DNA of 64,000 nucleotides from Variovorax paradoxus (GTDB taxonomy: Bacteria > Pseudomonadota > Gammaproteobacteria > Burkholderiales > Burkholderiaceae_C). Of this stretch, positions 36,929-45,073 are shown in pieces; the stretch's first letter is position 1, and every line of letters begins with the position of its first letter. A program made the position numbers and the translations under genes. The notes beneath the pieces are model-generated. The model was not told where the DNA came from. It ran no database searches and was given only the letters and a program-made list of their open reading frames with translations. The stretch is taken from the NCBI RefSeq assembly GCF_018614915.1, contig NZ_JAGGNU010000048.1, forward strand, positions 1 through 64,000. Direction: 5' to 3'.

Positions 36929-38254
36929 ATGAGCGCAGTCACGCCCGCTTCGGGCACCTCGGCGGCCGCCGTGCCGCACTACACGGCCGAAGAAAAGCGC
37001 CGCCGGATCTTCGCCATCGTCGGCGCATCTTCAGGCAACCTGGTCGAGTGGTTCGACTTCTACGTCTACGCGTTCTCGTCGATCTACTTCGCTGCGTCCT
37101 TCTTCCCGAAGTCCGACCCCACCGTCCAGCTGCTCAACACCGCCGGCGTGTTCGCGGCCGGCTTCCTGATGCGGCCGATCGGCGGCTGGCTGTTCGGCCG
37201 CATCGCCGACCGCAAGGGCCGCAAGACCTCGATGGTGATCTCGGTCACGATGATGTGCGCGGGCTCCCTGGCCATCGCCTGCCTGCCGACCTACGACAGC
37301 ATCGGTGCCTGGGCGCCTGCCCTGCTGCTGGTCGCGCGCCTGTTCCAGGGGCTCTCGGTCGGCGGCGAGTACGGCACCACCGCCACCTACATGAGCGAGG
37401 TGGCGCTGCGCGGCCAGCGCGGCTTCTTCTCGTCCTTCCAGTACGTCACGCTGATCGGCGGCCAATTGCTGGCGGTGCTGGTGATCGTGGCGCTCGAACA
37501 GCTGCTGAGCGAGGCCGAGCTCAAGGCCTGGGGCTGGCGCATCCCGTTCCTGGTCGGCGCGCTCACTGCCGTGGTCGCGATGCAGCTGCGCCGGCAGCTG
37601 CACGAGACCTCGAGCACCGAGAGCCGCAGCAACCGCGAGGCCGGCACGCTCGCAGCCCTGTTCCGCCACCACAAGGCCGCCTTCTTCACCGTGCTGGGCT
37701 TCACCGCGGGCGGCTCGCTGATCTTCTATACCTTCACCACCTACATGCAGAAGTACCTGGTCAACACGGTCGGCCTGCCGATCAAGACCACCAGCTACGT
37801 GATGACCTGCGCCCTCTTCGTCTACATGTGCATGCAGCCGGTGTTCGGCGCGCTGTCGGACGGCATCGGCCGACGCAGCAACATGCTGCTGTTCGGCGGA
37901 CTCGGCGCGCTGGCGACGGTGCCGATCCTGAGCGCGCTGCAACACGCGACCAACCCGGTGGTCGCCTTCGTGCTGATCATCGTGGCGCTGGCGATCGTGA
38001 GCTTCTACACCTCGATCAGCGGCATCGTGAAGGCGGAGATGTTCCCGCCCGAAGTGCGCGCGCTCGGCGTCGGCCTGGCCTACGCGGTGGCCAATGCGAT
38101 CTTCGGCGGCTCGGCCGAGTACGTGGCGCTGGGCCTCAAGTCGCTGGGCCACGAATCGAGCTTCTTCTGGTATGTGACGGCGATGATGGCGATCGCCTTC
38201 TTCGTCAGCTGGCGGCTGCCCCGGCAGGCGGCCTACCTGCATCACGACCATTGA
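36929..38254 (+). CDS. MFS transporter, metabolite:H+ symporter (KgtP/ProP-like) family
   Basis: A 441-residue inner-membrane protein with 12 predicted helices. GNLVEWFDFYVYAFSSIYFA near the N-terminus, RPIGGWLFGRIADRKGRK (the motif A loop) and GLSVGGEYGTTATYMSE are signatures of the MHS branch that carries dicarboxylates, betaine or alpha-ketoglutarate. The ATG 36929 is preferred over one at 36884 because CGGAGG lies just ahead and the family N-terminus fits. It precedes the amino-acid operon on the same strand with an operator-like region between. It could be the importer of that pathway. Confidence 0.87.
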   Translation: MSAVTPASGTSAAAVPHYTAEEKRRRIFAIVGASSGNLVEWFDFYVYAFSSIYFAASFFPKSDPTVQLLNTAGVFAAGFLMRPIGGWLFGRIADRKGRKTSMVISVTMMCAGSLAIACLPTYDSIGAWAPALLLVARLFQGLSVGGEYGTTATYMSEVALRGQRGFFSSFQYVTLIGGQLLAVLVIVALEQLLSEAELKAWGWRIPFLVGALTAVVAMQLRRQLHETSSTESRSNREAGTLAALFRHHKAAFFTVLGFTAGGSLIFYTFTTYMQKYLVNTVGLPIKTTSYVMTCALFVYMCMQPVFGALSDGIGRRSNMLLFGGLGALATVPILSALQHATNPVVAFVLIIVALAIVSFYTSISGIVKAEMFPPEVRALGVGLAYAVANAIFGGSAEYVALGLKSLGHESSFFWYVTAMMAIAFFVSWRLPRQAAYLHHDH

Positions 38255-38275
38255 TCTCGCTCGTTAGAAAAACTG

Positions 38276-38302
38276 AACTACAGATGTAGTTTCAGGTAGT
38301 TT
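38276..38302. promoter_or_regulatory. Operator-like palindrome and direct repeat
   Basis: AACTAC-AGAT-GTAGTT (38276-38291) is a perfect 6-bp inverted repeat. GTAGTTT recurs in direct orientation at 38286-38292 and 38296-38302. It lies about 83-109 bases ahead of the Bug gene in an AT-rich spot, suited to a repressor or activator controlling the downstream operon. The binding protein is not known; the operon's own LysR product is one option. Confidence 0.5.
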
Positions 38303-38384
38303 ATTTTTTGAATGCGCGGCCTAGACTTGTCCCCAGGCCGCGCTTTCCGGCCCGTTCATTCCACGTTGCCGGAGGCTACCTGTC

Positions 38385-39355
38385 ATGCGTCTGCGTTCGC
38401 TGCTGCCTGCTCTTGCTCTCGCCGCGCTGGCGGCCATTTCGGCGCCGGCCCTGGCGGCCTATCCGGACAAGCCGATCCGGCTGATCGTGCCCTCGGCACC
38501 GGGCGGCGCACCCGACGCGCTGATGCGCGCACTGGCCACGCAGCTGTCGCAGCAGATGGGCGTGCCCATCGTGATCGACAACAAGCCCGGCGGCTCCTAC
38601 ACGATCGGCACCATGGACCTGGTCGTTCGCCGGCCGACGGCTACACGCTGGCCTACGGCAACGTTGTCTCGCTGGCCACCAACCGCTCGCTGCTGAACAA
38701 CGTGCCCTACGACGTCGAGAAGGACCTGACGCTCGTCGCCAACACGCTGCGCCTGTCCAACCTGATGATCGTCAACAACGACTTGCCGGTCAAAACCGTG
38801 CCCGAGCTGATTGCCTACGCGAAGAAGAATCCGGGCAAGCTGGCCTTTGCCTCCGACGGCAACGGCACCACGGCCCATCTGGGGGTGGAGCTCTTCAAGG
38901 CCATGACCGGCACCAGCATGCTGCACGTGCCCTACAAGGCGGGGACGGCGGCCCTCACCGACCTGATCGGCGGCGGCGTTCAGCTCATGATGATCAACAC
39001 GCCGGTGTCCGGTCCGCCGGCCCAGGCGGGCCGCGTGAGGGCGCTGGGCATCTCGTCGAGCCAGCGCTCGTCCACCTACCCGGACATTCCCACCATTGCC
39101 GAGTCCGGCGTGCCGGGCTTCGAGGTGGTGGCCTGGGGCGGCATCGTCGGGCCGGCCCACATGCCCAAGGACATCGTGACCCGCCTCAATGCCGAGATCC
39201 GCAGCGCGCTGGCCAACCCGGCGGTGCGCGAACGCTTCAAGGTGCTGGGCGCCGAGACCGACCCCAGCACGCCGGAACAGTTTCTCGAACTCTCGCGCCG
39301 CGAGACCGTCAAGTGGGCCAGGATCATCAAGGACTCGGGCGCGAAGATCGATTGA
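38385..39355 (+). pseudogene. Bug (TctC) family solute-binding protein, frameshifted
   Basis: The start ATG 38385 encodes a signal peptide (MRLRSLLPALALAALAAISAPALA) and the Bug N-terminus YPDKPIRLIVPSAPGGAPDAL with IDNKPGGSYTIGT. The frame is lost near 38625, and family sequence resumes one frame off as SPADGYTLAYGNVVSLATN and runs to TGA 39353-39355 with GTTAHLGVELFK and PDIPTIAESGVPGFEVVAW. One missing base explains it. Restored, it would be about 323 residues, normal for Bug proteins that capture carboxylates or amino-acid derivatives in the periplasm. It may be a recent pseudogene or a sequencing error. It overlaps the next gene by TGATG. Confidence 0.83.
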
Positions 39356-40509
39356 TGGACGGACTGATTGCCCCCAATGAATTCCACTCGACCATGACGC
39401 CCTGGAAAGCCGCCAAGCCCGGCGATCATCTCCACGCCATCGACACGCCCGCGCTGGTGCTCGACCTCGATGCCTTCGAGCGCAACCTGGCGCGCATGGC
39501 CGAGGCGTTGCGCGGCAGCCAGGTGCGCCTGCGCGCCCACGCCAAGTGCCACAAGACCCCGGAGATCGCACGGCGCCAGGTGGCGCTGGGGGCCGCCGGC
39601 ATCTGCTGCCAGAAGGTCAGCGAGGCGGCCGTGTTCGTGGACGCCGGCATCGAGGATGTGCTGGTCACCAACCAGGTCGTGGGCGAGGCCAAGCTGCAGC
39701 GCCTGGCCGCACTGGCCCGCAGCGCGCGCATCGGCGTGCTGGTCGACCACCCGCAGCAGGTGCAGGCGCTGGCCGCGGTGGCGCAGGCGCATGCGGTGAC
39801 GCTGGACGTCTACGTCGAGGTCAACGTCGGCGCCAACCGCTGCGGCGTCGCGCCGGGTGAAGAGGCGGTGCGGCTGGCGCGGCAGATCGTTGCCAACGCG
39901 GGGTTGCGCTTCATGGGCCTGCACTGCTACCACGGCCCGGCCCAGCACATGCGCACGCCGCAGGAGCGGGCCGCAGCCATTGCCGGGGCCGTGGAGGCCG
40001 CACGCACGACGCGGGCCGGCATCGAGGCCTGCGGCATCGCCGTCGAGCGCGTGACGGGTGCGGGCACCGGCAGCTTCCTGCACGAGCGCGACTCCGGCGT
40101 GTTCAACGAGATCCAGGCCGGCTCCTATGTCTTCATGGACCGCGACTACGGCGACAACCAGCGCGGCGAGAACGACATCGCCTTCGAGCATGCGCTGTTC
40201 GTGCGCAGCACCGTCATGAGCCGCGCCGCGCCCGAGCGCGCAGTGGTCGATGCCGGCCTGAAGGCGTCCAGCGTGGACTCGGGCCTGCCCACGGTATGGC
40301 AGCGGGCCGACCTGCGCTACGAGAAGGCCACCGACGAGCACGGCGTGCTGGCCGTCGCCGACGGCGCCGACCTTTCGTTGGGCGATGCGCTGATGCTGGT
40401 GCCCGGCCATTGCGACCCGACCGTCAATCTCTACGACGAACTGGTCTGCGTGCGTGGCGAACGGGTCGAGGCCCTCTGGCCGATCGCCGCGCGCGGCGCC
40501 TTGTTGTGA
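39355..40509 (+). CDS. 3-hydroxy-D-aspartate aldolase-like (BhcC/D-threonine aldolase family) PLP enzyme
   Basis: A 384-residue fold-type III PLP enzyme. The PLP lysine is in RAHAKCHKTP (K64), and the metal-binding site is VPGHCDPTVNLYD (H352, D354). GICCQKVSEAAVF, VVDAGLKASSVDSGLPTVW and TDEHGVLAV agree closely with what I recall of BhcC, which splits erythro-3-hydroxyaspartate into glycine and glyoxylate; D-threonine aldolases are also near relatives. It starts at ATG 39355, overlapping the Bug stop, and is followed by an N-acyl-D-amino-acid deacylase gene. The exact hydroxy-amino acid is inferred. Confidence 0.8.
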   Translation: MDGLIAPNEFHSTMTPWKAAKPGDHLHAIDTPALVLDLDAFERNLARMAEALRGSQVRLRAHAKCHKTPEIARRQVALGAAGICCQKVSEAAVFVDAGIEDVLVTNQVVGEAKLQRLAALARSARIGVLVDHPQQVQALAAVAQAHAVTLDVYVEVNVGANRCGVAPGEEAVRLARQIVANAGLRFMGLHCYHGPAQHMRTPQERAAAIAGAVEAARTTRAGIEACGIAVERVTGAGTGSFLHERDSGVFNEIQAGSYVFMDRDYGDNQRGENDIAFEHALFVRSTVMSRAAPERAVVDAGLKASSVDSGLPTVWQRADLRYEKATDEHGVLAVADGADLSLGDALMLVPGHCDPTVNLYDELVCVRGERVEALWPIAARGALL

Positions 40510-40534
40510 CTCTCTTCAACTCGAGATACATCCG

Positions 40535-42001
40535 ATGCCGGAAACATTCGACCTCCTGATCCGCAACGCCAGCATCGTCGACGGCACCGGCGCGCCGCGC
40601 TTCGCCGGCGACATCGGCATCCGGGGCGACCGCATCGCCCGCATCGGCGACCTGTCGGCCGCGCGCGGCGAGGTGGAGATCGACCAGGGCGGCCGCATCG
40701 CGGCGCCCGGCTTCATCGACGCCCACACGCACGACGACCGCCTCATGCTCTCCGACCCCGACATGGCACCCAAGGTCAGCCAGGGCATCACCACCGTGAT
40801 CGCGGGCAACTGCGGCATCTCGCTGGCGCCGATGCCGGGCGGGATCCCGCAGCCGGTCACGCCGCCCCTGAACCTGCTCGACGAGGAAGGCGGCTGGTTC
40901 TCCTTTCCCACTTTCGCGTCGTACATCGACGCGCTGCGTGCCAAGCCTGCGGCGACCAACTGCGCGCTGCTGGTGGGCCACACCACCTTGCGCGTCGCAA
41001 CGCTGGACGACCTGGGCCTGCCGGCCACGGACGAACAGATCGCCGGCATGCGCGCGCTGGTACAGGAAGCGCTCGAAGCCGGCGCCATCGGCGTCTCCAC
41101 CGGCCTCTTCTACGAGCCCGCGGTCGCCGCGCCGACCGAGGAAGTGATCGAGACCTGCCGCCCGCTCAAGGACTTCGACGGCGTCTACTGCACCCACATG
41201 CGCAACGAGGCCGACCGGGTGATCGACTCGCTGGAAGAGACCTTCCGCGTCGGCCGCGAGGTCGGCGTGCAGGTGGTGATCTCGCACATGAAGGTGGTCG
41301 GGCCTGCGAACCACGGCCGCTCGGGGGAGGCGCTGTCCTTCATCGAGAAGAACATGGCCACGCAGCCGATCTGCCTGGACTGCTACCCGTACACCGCGGG
41401 CTCCACCATCTTGTCGGCCGACCGCGCGGCGACCTCGTCGCGCGTGATCGTGAGCTGGTCGAAGCCCATGCCCGAACATGCGGGCCAGGACCTCGACGTG
41501 ATCGCGAAGAAGCTGGGCGTCAGCGAGGAAGAGGCGATCCGCCGGCTCAGCCCCGCCGGCGGCATCTACTTCCGGCTCGACGAGAGCGACGTGCAGCGCA
41601 TCCTGAAGTTCGACCAGACCATGATCGGCTCCGACGGCCTGCCGCACGACGCCTCGCCGCATCCGCGCCTGTGGGGAAGCTTCCCGCGCGTGCTGGGCCA
41701 CTACGGCCGGCTGCTCGGGCTGTTCCCGCTGGAGACGGCGGTCCACAAGATGACCGGGCTCACGGCGAAGAACTTCGGCCTCAAGGACCGCGGCGTGCTG
41801 AAGGAAGGCGCCTACGCCGACCTGACCCTGTTCGACGCCGACACGGTGGACGAGGCTGCGAGCTATGAAACGCCGATCGCCCCGGCACGCGGCATCGACG
41901 CGGTGATCGTCAACGGCGCGATGGTCTGGCAAGGCGGCCGACCGACCGGCGCGCGGCCCGGCCGCGTGCTGGCGCGCGACACCGGCAAGGGCGCGAACTG
42001 A
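40535..42001 (+). CDS. N-acyl-D-amino-acid deacylase (D-aminoacylase family)
   Basis: A 488-residue metal-dependent amidohydrolase. The family HxH is GFIDAHTHDD (H64, H66), the bridging cysteine lies in AGNCGISLAP, further ligands in YCTHMRNEAD and VVISHMK, and the general-base aspartate in IGSDGLPHDASPHPR. The C-terminal beta-sandwich domain with GALKEGAYADLTLFD-like sequence completes the fold. D-aminoacylases cleave N-acetyl or other N-acyl groups from D-amino acids. Situated between two hydroxyaspartate-type PLP genes, its natural substrate may be an N-acyl D-hydroxyamino acid. It starts 25 bases after the previous stop. Confidence 0.9.
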   Translation: MPETFDLLIRNASIVDGTGAPRFAGDIGIRGDRIARIGDLSAARGEVEIDQGGRIAAPGFIDAHTHDDRLMLSDPDMAPKVSQGITTVIAGNCGISLAPMPGGIPQPVTPPLNLLDEEGGWFSFPTFASYIDALRAKPAATNCALLVGHTTLRVATLDDLGLPATDEQIAGMRALVQEALEAGAIGVSTGLFYEPAVAAPTEEVIETCRPLKDFDGVYCTHMRNEADRVIDSLEETFRVGREVGVQVVISHMKVVGPANHGRSGEALSFIEKNMATQPICLDCYPYTAGSTILSADRAATSSRVIVSWSKPMPEHAGQDLDVIAKKLGVSEEEAIRRLSPAGGIYFRLDESDVQRILKFDQTMIGSDGLPHDASPHPRLWGSFPRVLGHYGRLLGLFPLETAVHKMTGLTAKNFGLKDRGVLKEGAYADLTLFDADTVDEAASYETPIAPARGIDAVIVNGAMVWQGGRPTGARPGRVLARDTGKGAN

Positions 42002-42002
42002 G

Positions 42003-43142
42003 ATGACGAAACAGCTCCTGGAACAACTCGAGACACCCGCGCTGCTGCTCGACGAGGTGCGCATGAACCGCAACATCGAGCGCATGCGCGCCCAGGTACG
42101 TCGCCTCGGCGTCTCTTTCCGCCCGCACGTGAAGACCAACAAGTCGATGGAGGTCACGCGCCGGATCATGGAAACGCCGCAAGGGCCGATCACGGTGTCC
42201 ACGCTGCGCGAGGCCGACTACTTCGCGGCGCACGGCGTCACCGACATCCTCTACGCCGTCTGCATCGCGCCGAACAAGCTGGACCACGCGATGGCGCTGC
42301 AGGACCAGGGCGTGCAGCTCACGCTGATCCTCGACAGCCTCGAGGCCGCGCGCATGCTCGCCGAGCGCGCGCACCTGGCGCGGCGGCATTTCGACCTGCT
42401 GATCGAGATCGACTCGGACGGCCACCGCTCGGGCGTGAATCCGGACAGCAGCGATCTTCTGACCATCGCGCACTTCCTGGAAGCTGCCGGCCTTCCGGTG
42501 AAGGGCATCATCACGCATGCCGGCAGCTCCTACGACTGCAGGTCCACCGAAGCGATTTGCGCCATGGCAGAGCAAGAGCGCGCCGCGGCCGTGCATGCGG
42601 CCGAGCGCCTGCGCGCGGCGGGCATCGCCTGCCCGGTGGTCAGCGTCGGCTCGACGCCGACCGCGCTCTTCGCCGAGCAGCTGAAAGGCGTCACCGAAGT
42701 GCGCGCCGGCGTGTTCGTGTTCTTCGATCTGGTGATGGCCGGCCTGAATGTCTGCCGCGTGGACGACATCGCGCTGTCGGTGCTGGCCACGGTGATCGGC
42801 CACCAGCGCGAGAAGGGCTGGACGATCCTCGACGCCGGCTGGATGGCGATGTCGCGCGACCGCGGCACGGCCGGGCAGCCGGTGGACCAGGGCTACGGGC
42901 TGGTCTGCGATCTCGACGGGCAGCCGCTGGACGACCTCGTCCTCGTGGGCGCCAACCAGGAGCACGGCATCATGGCGCACCGCTCCGGCAAGATCGAAGG
43001 CGCACTGCACCTGCCGGTCGGCGCGCAGGTGCGGATCATCCCCAACCACGCCTGCCCGACCGCTGCGCAGTACGAGCACTACAAGGTGCTCGGCACAGGC
43101 CGCGAGATCGCTGCGACCTGGCAACGCTTCAGCGGCTGGTGA
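42003..43142 (+). CDS. D-threo-3-hydroxyaspartate dehydratase-like / D-serine dehydratase-like PLP enzyme
   Basis: A 379-residue fold-type III PLP enzyme. The PLP lysine is in FRPHVKTNKS (K44), and the metal site is IPNHACPTAAQYEHY (H349, C351). The metal site with HxC, the length, and stretches such as ILDAGWMAMSRDRGTA and VGANQEHGIM match D-threo-3-hydroxyaspartate dehydratase of Delftia and the DSD1-type D-serine dehydratases. These remove water and ammonia from the D-3-hydroxyamino acid. It starts one base after the deacylase stop and overlaps nothing. Hydroxyaspartate over D-serine is favoured because its neighbours belong to hydroxyaspartate-type families. Confidence 0.8.
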   Translation: MTKQLLEQLETPALLLDEVRMNRNIERMRAQVRRLGVSFRPHVKTNKSMEVTRRIMETPQGPITVSTLREADYFAAHGVTDILYAVCIAPNKLDHAMALQDQGVQLTLILDSLEAARMLAERAHLARRHFDLLIEIDSDGHRSGVNPDSSDLLTIAHFLEAAGLPVKGIITHAGSSYDCRSTEAICAMAEQERAAAVHAAERLRAAGIACPVVSVGSTPTALFAEQLKGVTEVRAGVFVFFDLVMAGLNVCRVDDIALSVLATVIGHQREKGWTILDAGWMAMSRDRGTAGQPVDQGYGLVCDLDGQPLDDLVLVGANQEHGIMAHRSGKIEGALHLPVGAQVRIIPNHACPTAAQYEHYKVLGTGREIAATWQRFSGW

Positions 43143-43150
43143 GCGCAGCG

Positions 43151-44122
43151 ATGCTGATCATCTCGGAGCAGGAGGCGCGCTCGCTGGTAAGCGTCGAAGA
43201 CGCCATCGCAGCGGTCGAGCAATGCTTCGCCGCCATGGCGCGCGCGGAAGCGCGCAACTACCCGGTGGTTCGCGAGGCGGTGGGCCGCCAGGATGCCGTC
43301 TACGGCGTCAAGGCCGGCTGCGACGGCAGCGCGCCGATCCTCGGCCTCAAGGCCGGCGGCTACTGGCCGCACAACATGGACAGGAAGTTGAGCAACCACC
43401 AGTCTTCGACCTTGCTCTTCGACCCGGACACGGGCCGCGCATCGGCGCTCGTCAGCGCGAACTACCTGACCGGCGTGCGCACCGGCGCGGCCAGCGCCAT
43501 CGCGACCAAGTACCTCTCGCGCCCCGACTGCAGCGTGCTCGGCATCATCGGCGCCGGCGTGCAGGCCCAATACCAGCTGCGCGCGACCCTGGCCGTGCGC
43601 GCCATCCGTCGAGTTCATGCATGGAACCGCTCGGCGGAAAAGCTCGCGGCCTTCGGCCGCATCGTGGCGCAGCTCGGCCTGGAGTTCATCCCCGAAACCG
43701 ACTGCCGGGGCGTGGCCGCCCACGCCGACATCCTGATCACCGTGACGCCCTCGCAGAAGGCATTGGTCGAGAAATCCTGGGTGCGCGCGGGCACCCACAT
43801 CAACGCGATGGGCGCCGACACCCGGGGCAAGCAGGAGCTGGACCCGGCACTGGTGGCCGGCGCCGCGCTGTTCGTCGACGAGGCCGCACAGGCCCTCGGC
43901 ATCGGCGAATGCCAGCATGCCTGCAACGCGGGCCTGATCACGGCGCAGAGCTTTCGCGGCAGCATCGGCGCGGTCATCGAAGGCTTGTGCGACGGCCGCC
44001 GCACGGCAGACGAGATCACGCTCTTCGACGGAACCGGCGTGGCGCTGCAGGACCTGGCGGTGGCCGATCTCGCCGTACGCATGGCCGCGCAGCGAGGACT
44101 GGGCAGCAGCGTGGACTATTAG
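43151..44122 (+). CDS. Ornithine cyclodeaminase-family imine reductase, iminosuccinate reductase (BhcD)-like
   Basis: A 323-residue NAD(P)-binding protein of the ornithine cyclodeaminase/mu-crystallin family. The Rossmann motif is VLGIIGAGVQAQYQLRA, and GLKAGGYWPHN, SNHQSSTLLFD, MGADTRGKQELDPALV and GIGECQHACNAG resemble what I recall of BhcD, which reduces iminosuccinate to L-aspartate in the beta-hydroxyaspartate cycle. The ATG 43151 starts eight bases after the dehydratase stop. A LysR gene follows nine bases later. If the neighbour makes iminosuccinate, this enzyme could trap it. Other imine-reductase substrates are possible. Confidence 0.78.
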   Translation: MLIISEQEARSLVSVEDAIAAVEQCFAAMARAEARNYPVVREAVGRQDAVYGVKAGCDGSAPILGLKAGGYWPHNMDRKLSNHQSSTLLFDPDTGRASALVSANYLTGVRTGAASAIATKYLSRPDCSVLGIIGAGVQAQYQLRATLAVRAIRRVHAWNRSAEKLAAFGRIVAQLGLEFIPETDCRGVAAHADILITVTPSQKALVEKSWVRAGTHINAMGADTRGKQELDPALVAGAALFVDEAAQALGIGECQHACNAGLITAQSFRGSIGAVIEGLCDGRRTADEITLFDGTGVALQDLAVADLAVRMAAQRGLGSSVDY

Positions 44123-44131
44123 GATCGGAGG

Positions 44132-45073
44132 ATGTCGCACGACACCACCGACCTCCGCTTCTTCGTCACCATCACCGAAAGCGGCTCTCTCGCGGAGGCC
44201 GCGAGGCGCATGGACGTGACGGCCTCCTCCGTCTCGCAACGGCTGCGGCAGCTGGAAAGCCGCCTGGGGCTGCACCTGGTCCACCGCAGCACGCGCCGCT
44301 TCAGCCTGACCGACGAAGGCGAGCTCTTCCACGCGGGCGCCGTGAATCTTCTGGCCGAACTCGACGGCTTGATCGACAACCTGCGCGCGCGTTCGGGCGA
44401 GGTCGCGGGGACGCTGAACGTGTGCGGTCCCCTGGGCTTCGGCCGGCATCACCTGGCCGCCGCGATCGCCGACTTCCATACGCTGCACCCGCGCCTGAAG
44501 GTGTCCCTGACGCTCAGCGACGTGGTGTCGGCGGCCGACGCGAATCGCTTCGACCTGATCGTGCACATCGGAAGCCTCGCGAGTTCCAGCATGGTGGCCT
44601 ACCCCATCGCGCCCAATGCGCGCTTCGTCTGCCCCGCGCCCGGCTACCTCCGCCGCCGGCCAGCGCCGCGCACGCCGGATGACCTGGCCGCGCACGACTG
44701 CATCGTGCTGCGCGAGAACCAGGAAGACGTGACGCTGTGGCACTTCAGGAAGAAACGCAGCGAAGTCGCGGTGCGGGTCGCGGCGACCCTGAGCAGCAAC
44801 GACGGCGACGTTGCACGCCAGTGGGCGCTGAAAGGCAAGGGCCTGATCATGCGCTCGGAGTGGGACGTCGCCGAAAGCCTGGCCTCGGGGCAGCTGGTGC
44901 GCGTTCTGGACGACTGGACCCTGCCGCCCGCCGATGTGGTGGCGCTGGTGGTGCAGCGCCTGGGCATGTCGGCCAGGGTGAAGCTGTTCCTGTCCTTCCT
45001 GCAACAGCGCTTCAGGCCCTCGCCGCCGTGGCGCCGCCAGCCAACAACTCGCAAGAAGAATCCCACCGAATGA
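44132..45073 (+). CDS. LysR-family transcriptional regulator
   Basis: A 313-residue regulator with an N-terminal helix-turn-helix (DLRFFVTITESGSLAEAARRMDVTASSVSQRLRQLE, residues about 7-42) and a LysR substrate-binding C-domain (about 90-295). The tail is basic and rich in Arg and Pro. Most LysR genes are divergent from their targets, but this one closes the operon in the same direction, nine bases after the imine reductase gene, and overlaps the ChrA start by four bases (ATGA). It likely controls the hydroxyaspartate-type operon. The inducer is unknown. Confidence 0.9.
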   Translation: MSHDTTDLRFFVTITESGSLAEAARRMDVTASSVSQRLRQLESRLGLHLVHRSTRRFSLTDEGELFHAGAVNLLAELDGLIDNLRARSGEVAGTLNVCGPLGFGRHHLAAAIADFHTLHPRLKVSLTLSDVVSAADANRFDLIVHIGSLASSSMVAYPIAPNARFVCPAPGYLRRRPAPRTPDDLAAHDCIVLRENQEDVTLWHFRKKRSEVAVRVAATLSSNDGDVARQWALKGKGLIMRSEWDVAESLASGQLVRVLDDWTLPPADVVALVVQRLGMSARVKLFLSFLQQRFRPSPPWRRQPTTRKKNPTE

